This document shows, one piece after another, positions 16,502 to 24,567 of a stretch of 46,920 bases of DNA (the first letter of the stretch is position 1; the number at the start of each line of letters is the position of its first letter). The position numbers and the translations under genes are program-made. The DNA comes from an uncultured SAR116 cluster alpha proteobacterium. GTDB taxonomy: Bacteria; Pseudomonadota; Alphaproteobacteria; Puniceispirillales; Marisalimonadaceae. The stretch lies in assembly GCA_902543145.1 (NCBI GenBank), contig CACBXG010000003.1:155088-202007 (forward strand), given 5' to 3'. The notes below the pieces were generated by a model. The model searched no databases. It was not told the DNA's origin and saw nothing but the letters and a program-made list of their open reading frames with translations.

Positions 16502-17809
16502 ATGATATTAAAATTAATTTTGACATGTTTTTGCTGGATGGCTGTTTTGCCAATAATTTACGGTGCAAATTTTGGCGAAAAATATATTTTTTTTATAATT
16601 TTCATTTATTTTTTATTATTGTCTTGGATGCTTATATTCTCAAAAACTACTACTAAGATAATTATCACCTTATTATTTTTATTTACTTTTTTAATTTTAG
16701 ACAATTTTCCATCAAAAGAAAATTTTCTTAAAGCTGGAAATTTTTTTATTATTTTTTCCGCTTTCCTTCCAAGTTTATGGCTTTTAAGAGCTACAGCTAT
16801 CACAATGCCATCTGTTCAAAACACTCAATCACTTTTATCAAAATTAAATGCAAAAAAAATACTTTCAGGGTTTCAAGTTACATCTCATTTTCTTGGAAGT
16901 GTAATTAACATTGGTTCTTTCCCGATGTTGTCGTCTGTACTACCTAAAAATTCAAAAATTAGTTTAAGACAGTCTGCTGGTGAAGCTTCAATTCGTGGAA
17001 TGAATACTGCGGTTTTATGGTCACCCTTTTTTGTTAGTTTTGCTGTTGGACAAATTTATCTTCCTGAAATGTCAGCATGGATGGGGATTGGATTTGGAAT
17101 TATTATAGCTACACTTTTTAATCTTATAACAATAAAATTAATTATTGGAAAATTAACAATAAATTATATTTTGGATTCTTTATCATGTATTAAACCAATA
17201 TTTTCACGATTACTTATTTTAGCAATATGTGTATTATTAGTTGGTCAAATTTTTAACAAAACTGCTTTGAATGCCATAATAATTGTAGTACCAATTTTAG
17301 TGTTTATTCAAATATTAAGACGACCAGAAACATCAAACTTCATTTTCAAAAATTTAAAAAATTTGATCCAAAACTCAGGAGATGAAATGTTACTAATTTC
17401 AGTATCTATGTTTTTAGGATCAATATTAACTAACTCTATTGAGATTCAAAATTTTGTAAACAGTAATATAGGTGATTACTTCCCATTTTGGATGATGATC
17501 ATTTTGTTACCTTTTATAGTTTGGTGTTTTAGTTTAATTGGTATACATCCAATAATAACGTCAGCTCCAATTTTATCTATATTTGGTCCATTATTATCTG
17601 TTTGGGAAGCGGCCTTTTTAATGCAAGCACATCTTATTGGTTGGTGTGCCGGTACAGCAATAAGTTTTACATCTCTTTCTGTTTTAACAAGTTCTGAAAA
17701 TTTTAAAATCTCTATCTCAAAATTAGTATTTGGACCTAACTTTTTTGCTACCATTGGACTTGTTTTTTTTGGAGCACTTATCTTAATTATATCAAATTAC
17801 TTTTTGTAA
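16502..17809 (+). CDS. Multi-spanning membrane protein, possible ion-transporter-superfamily permease
   Basis: 435 residues with about 11-12 hydrophobic segments and little soluble material, therefore an integral inner-membrane protein. I do not recognise the family. Internal features recall the DcuC/CitM-like ion-transporter superfamily: a glycine/serine-rich re-entrant-like stretch 'GSVINIGSFPMLSSVLP', 'GEASIRGMNTAVLWSPFF', and a second C-terminal counterpart 'GIHPIITSAPILSIFGP' followed by 'GWCAGTAISFTSLSVL'. These paired stretches suggest two inverted halves. Start ATG is 5 bases after the thioesterase stop. The last 18 bases overlap the convergent EamA gene. Substrate unknown. Confidence 0.5.
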   Translation: MILKLILTCFCWMAVLPIIYGANFGEKYIFFIIFIYFLLLSWMLIFSKTTTKIIITLLFLFTFLILDNFPSKENFLKAGNFFIIFSAFLPSLWLLRATAITMPSVQNTQSLLSKLNAKKILSGFQVTSHFLGSVINIGSFPMLSSVLPKNSKISLRQSAGEASIRGMNTAVLWSPFFVSFAVGQIYLPEMSAWMGIGFGIIIATLFNLITIKLIIGKLTINYILDSLSCIKPIFSRLLILAICVLLVGQIFNKTALNAIIIVVPILVFIQILRRPETSNFIFKNLKNLIQNSGDEMLLISVSMFLGSILTNSIEIQNFVNSNIGDYFPFWMMIILLPFIVWCFSLIGIHPIITSAPILSIFGPLLSVWEAAFLMQAHLIGWCAGTAISFTSLSVLTSSENFKISISKLVFGPNFFATIGLVFFGALILIISNYFL

Positions 17810-18679
17810 AGTTTTATTTGAATTAATTTTATCTAATTTGTGCTCTTTGAAAGAAACATAGCAGACACACATCATTATTATTGTGCCTCCTAAAATTACA
17901 AAAGGATCAAATTTTTCATCGAAGATAAATAAACCTATCATAGATGCCCATACAAGTTGTAAAAATAATATAGGCTGAGTTACTACCATCGGCGCTACTT
18001 TTATTGCTTTTGTCATAGTTATGTGTCCAATAGTTGCTATTATAGCAGTGACAGTAAGTATTAATAAAGCTTCAATTGAAAGAGGTTCCCAACTATAAAT
18101 TGCGGACGGAATTAAAAATATTGTTGTAAAAATAGAAAGCATTGCAACAATTTCAGAAGAGGTTCTTTCTTTCGATACTATTTTAGCAATTAGATAAGAC
18201 ATAGTGAAAACTACAGTTGCCAATAACATGCTTATTTGACCACTTTCAACTACCTTAAAACCTGGTCTTAAAATTATAAGAGCGCCAATAAAAGATATTA
18301 TTATTGCTAATAGCCTGTGTTTATGTAAGGTTTCATTTAGAATAAAACATGCTCCAAACGATACAAAAATATATGTTAAAAAACCAATTGCTGTCACCTC
18401 TGCGACGGGCATAACAGACATAGCATAGAACCACAAAGTAACACCAATAGAGTGAACAAATCCTCTTAAAATAAATTTTTTCATCAAAGATTTATGAGGC
18501 CTGATTTTGATAAGTGATATCAATGAAGGGATTAATAGGATTGTCCCAATTGCATATCTTAAAAAAGCAGCCTGCGGTGCAGGAACCTCTCCCTCTAAAT
18601 ATCTTACTGTAGCTGTAACGCCTACAAACAAAATTGTGGTAATTATCATCCACAAAATACCGACTAAAGATTGATTCAA
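17792..18679 (-). CDS. EamA/DMT family transporter
   Basis: Drug/metabolite transporter superfamily exporter with ten transmembrane segments arranged as two EamA repeats in 295 residues. Repeat 1 includes 'FLRYAIGTILLIPSL', repeat 2 'SQISMLLATVVFTMSYLIAK'-like helix and the closing 'PFVILGGTIIMMCVCYVSF'. The start is TTG at 18679, preceded by AGGA with 7-base spacing on the minus strand. Its 3' end overlaps the convergent permease gene by 18 bases, so the two messages would be partly antisense. It lies 70 bases downstream of ETF-QO. Substrate not predictable. Confidence 0.85.
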   Translation of the reverse strand: MNQSLVGILWMIITTILFVGVTATVRYLEGEVPAPQAAFLRYAIGTILLIPSLISLIKIRPHKSLMKKFILRGFVHSIGVTLWFYAMSVMPVAEVTAIGFLTYIFVSFGACFILNETLHKHRLLAIIISFIGALIILRPGFKVVESGQISMLLATVVFTMSYLIAKIVSKERTSSEIVAMLSIFTTIFLIPSAIYSWEPLSIEALLILTVTAIIATIGHITMTKAIKVAPMVVTQPILFLQLVWASMIGLFIFDEKFDPFVILGGTIIMMCVCYVSFKEHKLDKINSNKTLQKVI

Positions 18680-18749
18680 ATCAAAATCCTATATTTTATT
18701 TATCATGTTAATTAAATAACTAAATTAAGTCTAACTAATTGTTTTAAAA

Positions 18750-20375
18750 TTACATTCCTTGGTAATTAGGGCCACCTCCACCTTGAGGTGTTACCCAATT
18801 AATATTTTGAGTTGGGTCTTTGATATCACATGTTTTACAGTGAACACAATTTTGTGCGTTGATTTGTAGTTTTGGTTTATTATCATTTAAAACAATTTCA
18901 TATACGCCAGCTGGACAATATCTTGTCTCTGGATTGTCATATAATTCAAAATTCGTATTTATTGGTACTTTCTCGTCTTTTAGCTGTAAATGACAAGGTT
19001 GATTTTCTTCATGATTTGTCCCTGAAAAAGAAACATTTGTAAGTCTGTCAAAGCTTATTACATTATCAGGTTTTGGATAATTTATTTCTTTATAATCATT
19101 TTTGTTACCAAGACTTTCGTGATCAGTTCCATGGTGATCGATTGTCCAAGGTGCATTTCCACGAAAAATATAAGTATCAATAGCACTATAAAATATTGCT
19201 TTCCAGAAACCCCATTTAAAAGAAGGTCTAATATTTCTTACTTTGTATAATTCTTTCCATAACCAACTTTTCTTAATAGAGTTTTCGTACTCTAATATTT
19301 CGTCATTTTTATCTATGTTTTCAAAAATTGATTCTGCTGCAATAATGCCTGATTTCATTGCAAGATGGGTTCCTTTAATTTTTGGTACGTTAAGAAAACC
19401 AGCTTCACATCCTGATAAAATTCCACCAGGAAAAGTCAATTTAGGCAAAGATTGAACCCCACCTTCATTTAATGCTCTTGCACCGTAATTAATTCTTCTT
19501 CCACCCTCAAGTAATTTCTTTATTTCTGGATGATGTTTGAAGCGTTGAAATTCAAGATAGGGAGATAAATAAGGATTTTTATAATCTAAACCTATTACGA
19601 AACCTATTGATACTTTATTATTATCCAAATGATATAAAAAAGATCCACCATATGTATCATTATCTAGAGGCCATCCTGTAGTGTGCATAATATTTCCTGG
19701 TTTACTGTTTTCAGGAGTCACTTCCCATAATTCTTTTATTCCAATACCGTAAGTTTGTGGAGAGTTGTCTGAATTTAGGTTAAATTTTTCCATTAAAATT
19801 TTTCCTAGATGACCTCTGCAACCTTCAGAAAATATTGTTTGTTTAGCTCGTAATTCTATGCCTCTTTCAAAGTTAGGCCCTTCAGAACCATCCTTTAATC
19901 TTCCCATATCGGAAGTTGCTACACCCAAAACTTTATTATTTTCATCAAAAAGCACTTCTGATGCCGCAAAACCTGGATAAATTTCTACTTCAAGTTCATC
20001 AGCCTGTTGAGCTAACCATTTCGTAAAATCGCTTAAACTAATTATGTAATTCCCTTTGTTATGCATTTGCGGAGGGGTAGGTAGTTGATATGATTTAGTC
20101 TCTGTGAGATATAAAAATTTATCATTTTTTGCTTCAGTTTTTAATGGGCTATTTTTTGTTTTCCAGTCTGGTATAAGTTCGTCTAATGCTTTAGTTTCAA
20201 TAACTGCACCCGATACAATGTGTGCCCCAACCTCTGATCCTTTTTCAATCACACAAACTGATAGCTCCTTATTAGCTTCTTTAGTGAGTTGTTTTAATTT
20301 TATAGCAGCACTTAGTCCAGAGGGGCCAGCTCCTACAACAACAACGTCATATTCCATTATCTCTCTATTAGTCAT
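18750..20375 (-). CDS. Electron transfer flavoprotein-ubiquinone oxidoreductase
   Basis: Membrane-associated FAD/[4Fe-4S] enzyme (EC 1.5.5.1) that passes electrons from ETF, reduced by acyl-CoA and dimethylglycine/sarcosine-type dehydrogenases, to the quinone pool. 541 residues, normal length. FAD-binding GAGPSGL at 15-21; a lysine- and glycine-rich mid region including 'GCEAGFLNVPKIKGTHLAMKSG'-type quinone/FAD contact; cluster cysteines C487, C510, C513, C516; conserved GGGGPNYQGM end. The ATG at 20375 has AAGG 7 bases upstream. The ETF subunits themselves are not in the window. Confidence 0.93.
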   Translation of the reverse strand: MTNREIMEYDVVVVGAGPSGLSAAIKLKQLTKEANKELSVCVIEKGSEVGAHIVSGAVIETKALDELIPDWKTKNSPLKTEAKNDKFLYLTETKSYQLPTPPQMHNKGNYIISLSDFTKWLAQQADELEVEIYPGFAASEVLFDENNKVLGVATSDMGRLKDGSEGPNFERGIELRAKQTIFSEGCRGHLGKILMEKFNLNSDNSPQTYGIGIKELWEVTPENSKPGNIMHTTGWPLDNDTYGGSFLYHLDNNKVSIGFVIGLDYKNPYLSPYLEFQRFKHHPEIKKLLEGGRRINYGARALNEGGVQSLPKLTFPGGILSGCEAGFLNVPKIKGTHLAMKSGIIAAESIFENIDKNDEILEYENSIKKSWLWKELYKVRNIRPSFKWGFWKAIFYSAIDTYIFRGNAPWTIDHHGTDHESLGNKNDYKEINYPKPDNVISFDRLTNVSFSGTNHEENQPCHLQLKDEKVPINTNFELYDNPETRYCPAGVYEIVLNDNKPKLQINAQNCVHCKTCDIKDPTQNINWVTPQGGGGPNYQGM

Positions 20376-20485
20376 TTATCTGCCTTAAATATTGTTTGAA
20401 AAAATTATATTGTTACTGGTAATTTTTACAATTTATTTTATATTACGTATTTAATGATTATTATATAAATTAAAAGGTTTAAAAA

Positions 20486-20584
20486 ATGAATCCTGATGTT
20501 GGAATTATATTATTAATTCTTTATCCAATCGTCCTCGTTGGTGCAATTATTTGGTTCGGGAAACACTCTGTATCTCCTGATTGA
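20486..20584 (+). CDS. 32-residue single-pass membrane miniprotein
   Basis: Small reading frame with ATG at 20486 and TGA at 20582. The product has a short polar N-terminus (MNPDVG), one hydrophobic helix of about 18 residues (IILLILYPIVLVGAIIWF) and a polar tail (GKHSVSPD). A clear AAAAGG Shine-Dalgarno at 20472-20477 stands 8 bases upstream. It is oriented away from ETF-QO and towards the SufU-like gene in a gap with no other explanation. Function unknown; small single-helix proteins often stabilise a larger membrane complex. Confidence 0.5.
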   Translation: MNPDVGIILLILYPIVLVGAIIWFGKHSVSPD

Positions 20585-20592
20585 TAGTTTCA

Positions 20593-21015
20593 TTATATTA
20601 AATCAACAGACCTACAGGTTGCTTCAAATGGCATTGTTATACACTTGTGTCTATTTTTAATTTCTCTGATAGGTTCAAAAACCTCCATTTCAATTGGCAA
20701 TTGATCTGAGAAGTTTTTTTCAGTATTTTCAAGCCAACTTAAAAACTCATCTAAAAAGTTTTCATCTGGAACATCTTTATTTTTAAATAATTCAACAACT
20801 AATCCAGCAGAAGCCTCACATAGTGCACATCCTCTTACAACTGCTGAAATATCAATTATTTTAGTTTCAACTAATTTTAGTCGAACTTTTACTTCATCCC
20901 CACACATAGGATTACGCATTTCAAAAGATCTGTTAAAGTCTTTTAAAGCAATAACTTTTTTATTTTTCGCAGCAAGACTTAATATTTTTTCTTGATAAAT
21001 TGATAGATTATTCAA
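20593..21015 (-). CDS. sufU: SufU/IscU-like iron-sulfur cluster assembly scaffold
   Basis: 140-residue protein of the NifU N-terminal/SufU family, which receives sulfide and iron or relays sulfur from the cysteine desulfurase. Scaffold cysteines are C38 and D40 ('NPMCGDEV'), C63/C66 ('GCALCEAS') and C125 ('HKCITMPFEA'). The start is TTG at 21015, directly adjoining the stop of the 43-residue upstream frame (TAATTG); this start keeps the expected N-terminal helix 'YQEKILSLA'. No other suf or isc genes are nearby, so it acts with genes elsewhere or in a dedicated role. Confidence 0.8.
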   Translation of the reverse strand: MNNLSIYQEKILSLAAKNKKVIALKDFNRSFEMRNPMCGDEVKVRLKLVETKIIDISAVVRGCALCEASAGLVVELFKNKDVPDENFLDEFLSWLENTEKNFSDQLPIEMEVFEPIREIKNRHKCITMPFEATCRSVDLI

Positions 21016-21147
21016 TTATTGATTAACCATTAATAAAACTACACTTGCGACGGCTATTGCATAAAATACATACAGTAAAATATGAGTGTTCTCATAGATA
21101 TTCTCTACAGGAACTCCGTTGGGTAAATCTTTTTTATTTTTCTTCAT
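21016..21147 (-). CDS. 43-residue single-pass membrane miniprotein coupled to sufU
   Basis: Minus-strand frame from ATG at 21147 to TAA at 21018-21016. A GAGG Shine-Dalgarno lies 5 bases before the ATG. The product has a basic N-terminus (MKKNKKDLPNG), an acidic/polar linker, and one hydrophobic helix of about 18 residues (ILLYVFYAIAVASVVLLM) ending VNQ. The positive-inside rule puts the N-terminus in the cytoplasm. Its stop directly abuts the TTG start of the SufU-like gene, which strongly implies translational coupling. I do not know the family. Confidence 0.6.
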   Translation of the reverse strand: MKKNKKDLPNGVPVENIYENTHILLYVFYAIAVASVVLLMVNQ

Positions 21148-21198
21148 TTTTTCCTCAATATTCTAAAGAAGAGTTTTTTAATTAAACTATTTTACAAT

Positions 21199-22896
21199 TT
21201 ATAAATAAATTTTCCATACAAAGATGAAAATTAAATAAATTATAAAAAGTTGTACAACTATTAAAGTATCTTGACCAACTTCTCTATCAAAAACTTTGTT
21301 TTTTATCATTGTATTAGCAAAAAACTTTCTAACATACATAAACATAAATCCAATTAATTGTTCAATTTTTTTATTGATATTATTTATAAGATTTAAAAGA
21401 GGTAATAAAACACCTGGTATCATTTTTCTATAAATCCAATCGCTATTTAAAACAGTTGAGTTTAGCTCTGGAGGATAGATTTTGAAATGCCATAAACATA
21501 TAAATGCAAATGCGGCAAATGTTAAAAGCTGCAACTGTCCAACAACGTGGCTAAAGTCATATGGCTGATATTGAATTTGATAGGGTAGAATTTCATAGAA
21601 ATAAGAAGGAAAAACTCCAATTAATATACAAAGAGTAGATGCAATAATCATTGCAATTATCATATTTAACGGAGCTTCTTTTGTTTTAATACCACTTTCA
21701 TGAGCAAAAAAAGCAAAAAATGGGATTTTAATTCCAGAATGATGAAGTACACCAGCAGATGCAAATAAAAGCATAAAGTAGACAAAAACTAGTCCTTCTT
21801 TGCCAAGTGCTGACATTATGAGTGATTTTGCAACAAACCCGCTAAATAAAGGAAAAGCTGATATGGAGATAGCACCAATAATAGTGCATATCGCAGTAAT
21901 TGGCATAAATTTAAATAGCCCTCCTAATTCAGAAGCTTTACATGTTCCTACTCTATAAAGAACTGCTCCCATTCCCATGAATAGTAATCCTTTGTAAAGA
22001 ATGTGAGCAAAGGCATGAGCTACAGCTCCATTAATAGCTAATTCAGTACCAATTCCAATTGCAACTATCATAAAGCCAAGTTGGTTATTAAGGCTGTATG
22101 TTAAAACTCTTCGTAAATCATTTTCAATAACCGCAAAGAAGATAGGATAAAAAGTCATAATTGCACCAATTATGATAAGTATTTCAGTACCCGCAAAAGA
22201 TTTGGCAAAACAAAAAATAGCTAATTTAGTTGTAAATGTTGAAAGAGCAACTGTACCTATCTCTGAGGCTTCTGGATAAGAATCCTGTAACCAGCCATTT
22301 AATAATGGAAAAGCTGCTTTTATTCCAAAAGCTATGAAAATTAATTGTCCATAAAGGGAATTAATATCAAAATTTCTAAATTCAGCACTACCAGTTTCAG
22401 ACATTAATAAAATTGCTCCTGCTAATAAAAACATGCCAGAACCAACTTGAATTAAAATGTATCTAAATGCTGATTTATAAGATCTTTCAGTTTTACTTGC
22501 TAAAATAAGAAAAACTGAAGTAAATGCTGTAGCTTCCCACCAAATAAATAATGTGAATAAGTCTCCAGCATGAACTGCTGCAATTGCTGCTCCACTGTAA
22601 CTCATAATTGCTACATGCTGATTCCAGTGTTTTTCATGAGCTCCATAAATGACATTTAATATAGCTGCGATGTGAAATATTATTGCAAAGGGTAAGGTTA
22701 AGGAATCTGATTGAAATATTATGAATTCAATATCCATTACATCAATTTTAGAGTGTGTACCAAAACCTAATGTTAATGCGTAGGCTGATACCAGGATTAG
22801 AACCATCATATATATCTGTCTAATAATATGAGGTAAAAATGGGATTAATAATGCCCCAATCATCATTATTAAACCTGGAGGAAAGCTACTTATCAT
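21199..22896 (-). CDS. Mrp/Mnh antiporter subunit, NuoL/M/N-like (third D/A-type subunit)
   Basis: Proton/cation-translocating membrane subunit with about 14 helices in 565 residues. It has the antiporter-family acidic residue in 'FIWWEATAFTSVFLIL' and the conserved lysine helices 'FGIKAAFPLLNGWLQDSYP' and 'FTTKLAIFCFAKSF'. I prefer ATG at 22896, which has GAGG 6 bases upstream; another in-frame ATG at 22908 has no such site. Either start overlaps the preceding 75-residue gene. The extended C-terminus ending in extra helices resembles MrpA's main body, whose usual C-terminal domains are encoded separately here (26887-27465). It is the last gene of the operon. Confidence 0.8.
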   Translation of the reverse strand: MISSFPPGLIMMIGALLIPFLPHIIRQIYMMVLILVSAYALTLGFGTHSKIDVMDIEFIIFQSDSLTLPFAIIFHIAAILNVIYGAHEKHWNQHVAIMSYSGAAIAAVHAGDLFTLFIWWEATAFTSVFLILASKTERSYKSAFRYILIQVGSGMFLLAGAILLMSETGSAEFRNFDINSLYGQLIFIAFGIKAAFPLLNGWLQDSYPEASEIGTVALSTFTTKLAIFCFAKSFAGTEILIIIGAIMTFYPIFFAVIENDLRRVLTYSLNNQLGFMIVAIGIGTELAINGAVAHAFAHILYKGLLFMGMGAVLYRVGTCKASELGGLFKFMPITAICTIIGAISISAFPLFSGFVAKSLIMSALGKEGLVFVYFMLLFASAGVLHHSGIKIPFFAFFAHESGIKTKEAPLNMIIAMIIASTLCILIGVFPSYFYEILPYQIQYQPYDFSHVVGQLQLLTFAAFAFICLWHFKIYPPELNSTVLNSDWIYRKMIPGVLLPLLNLINNINKKIEQLIGFMFMYVRKFFANTMIKNKVFDREVGQDTLIVVQLFIIYLIFIFVWKIYL

Positions 22897-23113
22897 AATA
22901 ATCCTCATCTTTCATAAGGAATGATCGTAAACTAACACCAATTTTAAAAATAACTATGCATGACACATATCCAAAAAAAGCTGGAAAAAATAAAATATCT
23001 TCTATTGATGTTTCTCCATGCCTATGTCCAATTAATTCTAAAACTAGAAAAATTATACAGAGAAAAAGCACTGAGGTATTTATTTTACCAAATTTTTCAA
23101 TTAAGTACTTCAT
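22886..23113 (-). CDS. Small two-helix membrane protein inside the Mnh operon
   Basis: 75 residues, two predicted membrane helices (about 13-29 and 42-62) joined by a short polar loop with 'GHRHGETS'. The sequence 'FFPAFFGYVSC' starts the second helix. It overlaps its upstream neighbour by four bases and its downstream neighbour by 11-23 bases, so it is certainly part of the operon. It is not one of the classical MrpA-G subunits. The His-rich loop and conserved-looking acidic residue make it a candidate accessory subunit; no function can be stated. Confidence 0.65.
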   Translation of the reverse strand: MKYLIEKFGKINTSVLFLCIIFLVLELIGHRHGETSIEDILFFPAFFGYVSCIVIFKIGVSLRSFLMKDEDYYDK

Positions 23114-24567
23114 ATCTTACTCACAATCATAGAAGTTAGATTTTCAAATGGTTCTATATAAAAGAATAATAAAATAGTTAAAATAGAAGTTATTAGAGTT
23201 GGGATTAAAATAAGTTTTGGTATTTTTATATTGATTTCTCTTTCTTTTTTAAAAAAGAATGCTCTAGCAGGGATTTCCATCAAATAAAATGCATTAAGTA
23301 TAGTAGATATGCAAAAAACACCAATAACAACTACATAACCACTGTCTGCTGCACCTAACATTAAGAAGAATTTACTCCAAGAACCTACCATTGGAGGAAC
23401 TCCAATTATTGAGAGTGAACCAACAAAAAAAGCAAGAAAAATTAGTGGCGCGCTTATGCCATGACCATTCAAATCTGAAATTTTTGTAATTTTTGCTCCA
23501 ACATACAAAGCTCCTGCTACAAAAAATAAAGTAATTTTACCAGCAGCGTGTGTAATTATGTGTAAAGCTGCGCCTTGTGTTGCCATTGAAGTAGCCAATG
23601 CTCCTCCTAACGTTATATAAGAAAGTTGACTAATAGTTGAATATGCCAGTCTTGCTTTTAAATCATCTTTGTAAATGGCTATTATACTTGTTGCTAGAAG
23701 AGTAAAAGATGCTAACCAGATTAGCCATTCTGACGCACCTGTTTTGGCTAAAAAATCTATTCCAAAAACATTTGTCAGCACTATTAACATTGTAAACACA
23801 CCCGCTTTTACAACTGCTACAGCATGCAAAAGAGCGGATACAGGTGTTGGTGCAACCATAGCAGCAGGTAGCCACTTATGAATTGGCATTAGTGCTGCCT
23901 TTCCAATTCCAAAAACAAACATTGCTAATAATAGTGGTGCATAGACTGCATCTAATTTTCCTTCTAAAACACCATTTTGGGACATTTCTAAAGAACCAGT
24001 AGCAACCCAAACCCAAATGATTGCTGGAAGAAGTAATATAACAGAAGATCCAACTAATATGGACATATATAATCGACCAGCTTTTTGAGCCATTTCATTT
24101 TGATTATGAGTAACTAGAGGATATGTTGAAAATGTAAGAACTTCGTAAAAGATAAATAATGTTAATAAATCACTAGCATAAGCAATACATAAAGCGGCAT
24201 GAACAGCCATTGCATAAAATGCATAAAATCTTGTTTGATTTTTTTCTTTATTTCCCCTCATGTAGCCAATTGAATAGATAGCTGCAAAAATCCACAGAAA
24301 TGATGCAACCAGTCCAAAAATAGCACCTATGGGTGTGACTTCAAAACCAATTGATACTCCTTCAGCTATTTTAACAATTTCTAAAGTGGTATTTTGATTG
24401 TTGAGTGCTGAGCTCATAATATTTAATGCACCCCAAGAACTAATCATACCGCCAATTGGTCCCAAGAAATCTCTCAAAATTGTATTTTTTGAAGTGAATG
24501 GAGTTAAAACACAAACGATTAGAGGTGATAAAATTGTGATTAATATAAAATTTTCAATTGTTATCAT
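23110..24567 (-). CDS. mnhD: Mrp/Mnh antiporter subunit D-like (NuoM/N-like), second copy
   Basis: 485-residue polytopic membrane protein of the proton-conducting transporter family. Conserved Glu in 'FIFYEVLTFSTYPLV' on helix 5 and Lys in 'HAVAVVKAGVFTML' on helix 7, with 'PIHKWLPAAMVAPTPVSALL' before it, are the key family residues. Four-base overlaps on both sides place it firmly in the operon. It differs in sequence from the subunit encoded upstream (24564-26054), so the complex should carry two D-like plus one A-like subunit. Likely role: cytoplasmic pH and Na+ homeostasis by exchanging Na+ for H+. Confidence 0.85.
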   Translation of the reverse strand: MITIENFILITILSPLIVCVLTPFTSKNTILRDFLGPIGGMISSWGALNIMSSALNNQNTTLEIVKIAEGVSIGFEVTPIGAIFGLVASFLWIFAAIYSIGYMRGNKEKNQTRFYAFYAMAVHAALCIAYASDLLTLFIFYEVLTFSTYPLVTHNQNEMAQKAGRLYMSILVGSSVILLLPAIIWVWVATGSLEMSQNGVLEGKLDAVYAPLLLAMFVFGIGKAALMPIHKWLPAAMVAPTPVSALLHAVAVVKAGVFTMLIVLTNVFGIDFLAKTGASEWLIWLASFTLLATSIIAIYKDDLKARLAYSTISQLSYITLGGALATSMATQGAALHIITHAAGKITLFFVAGALYVGAKITKISDLNGHGISAPLIFLAFFVGSLSIIGVPPMVGSWSKFFLMLGAADSGYVVVIGVFCISTILNAFYLMEIPARAFFFKKEREINIKIPKLILIPTLITSILTILLFFYIEPFENLTSMIVSKI

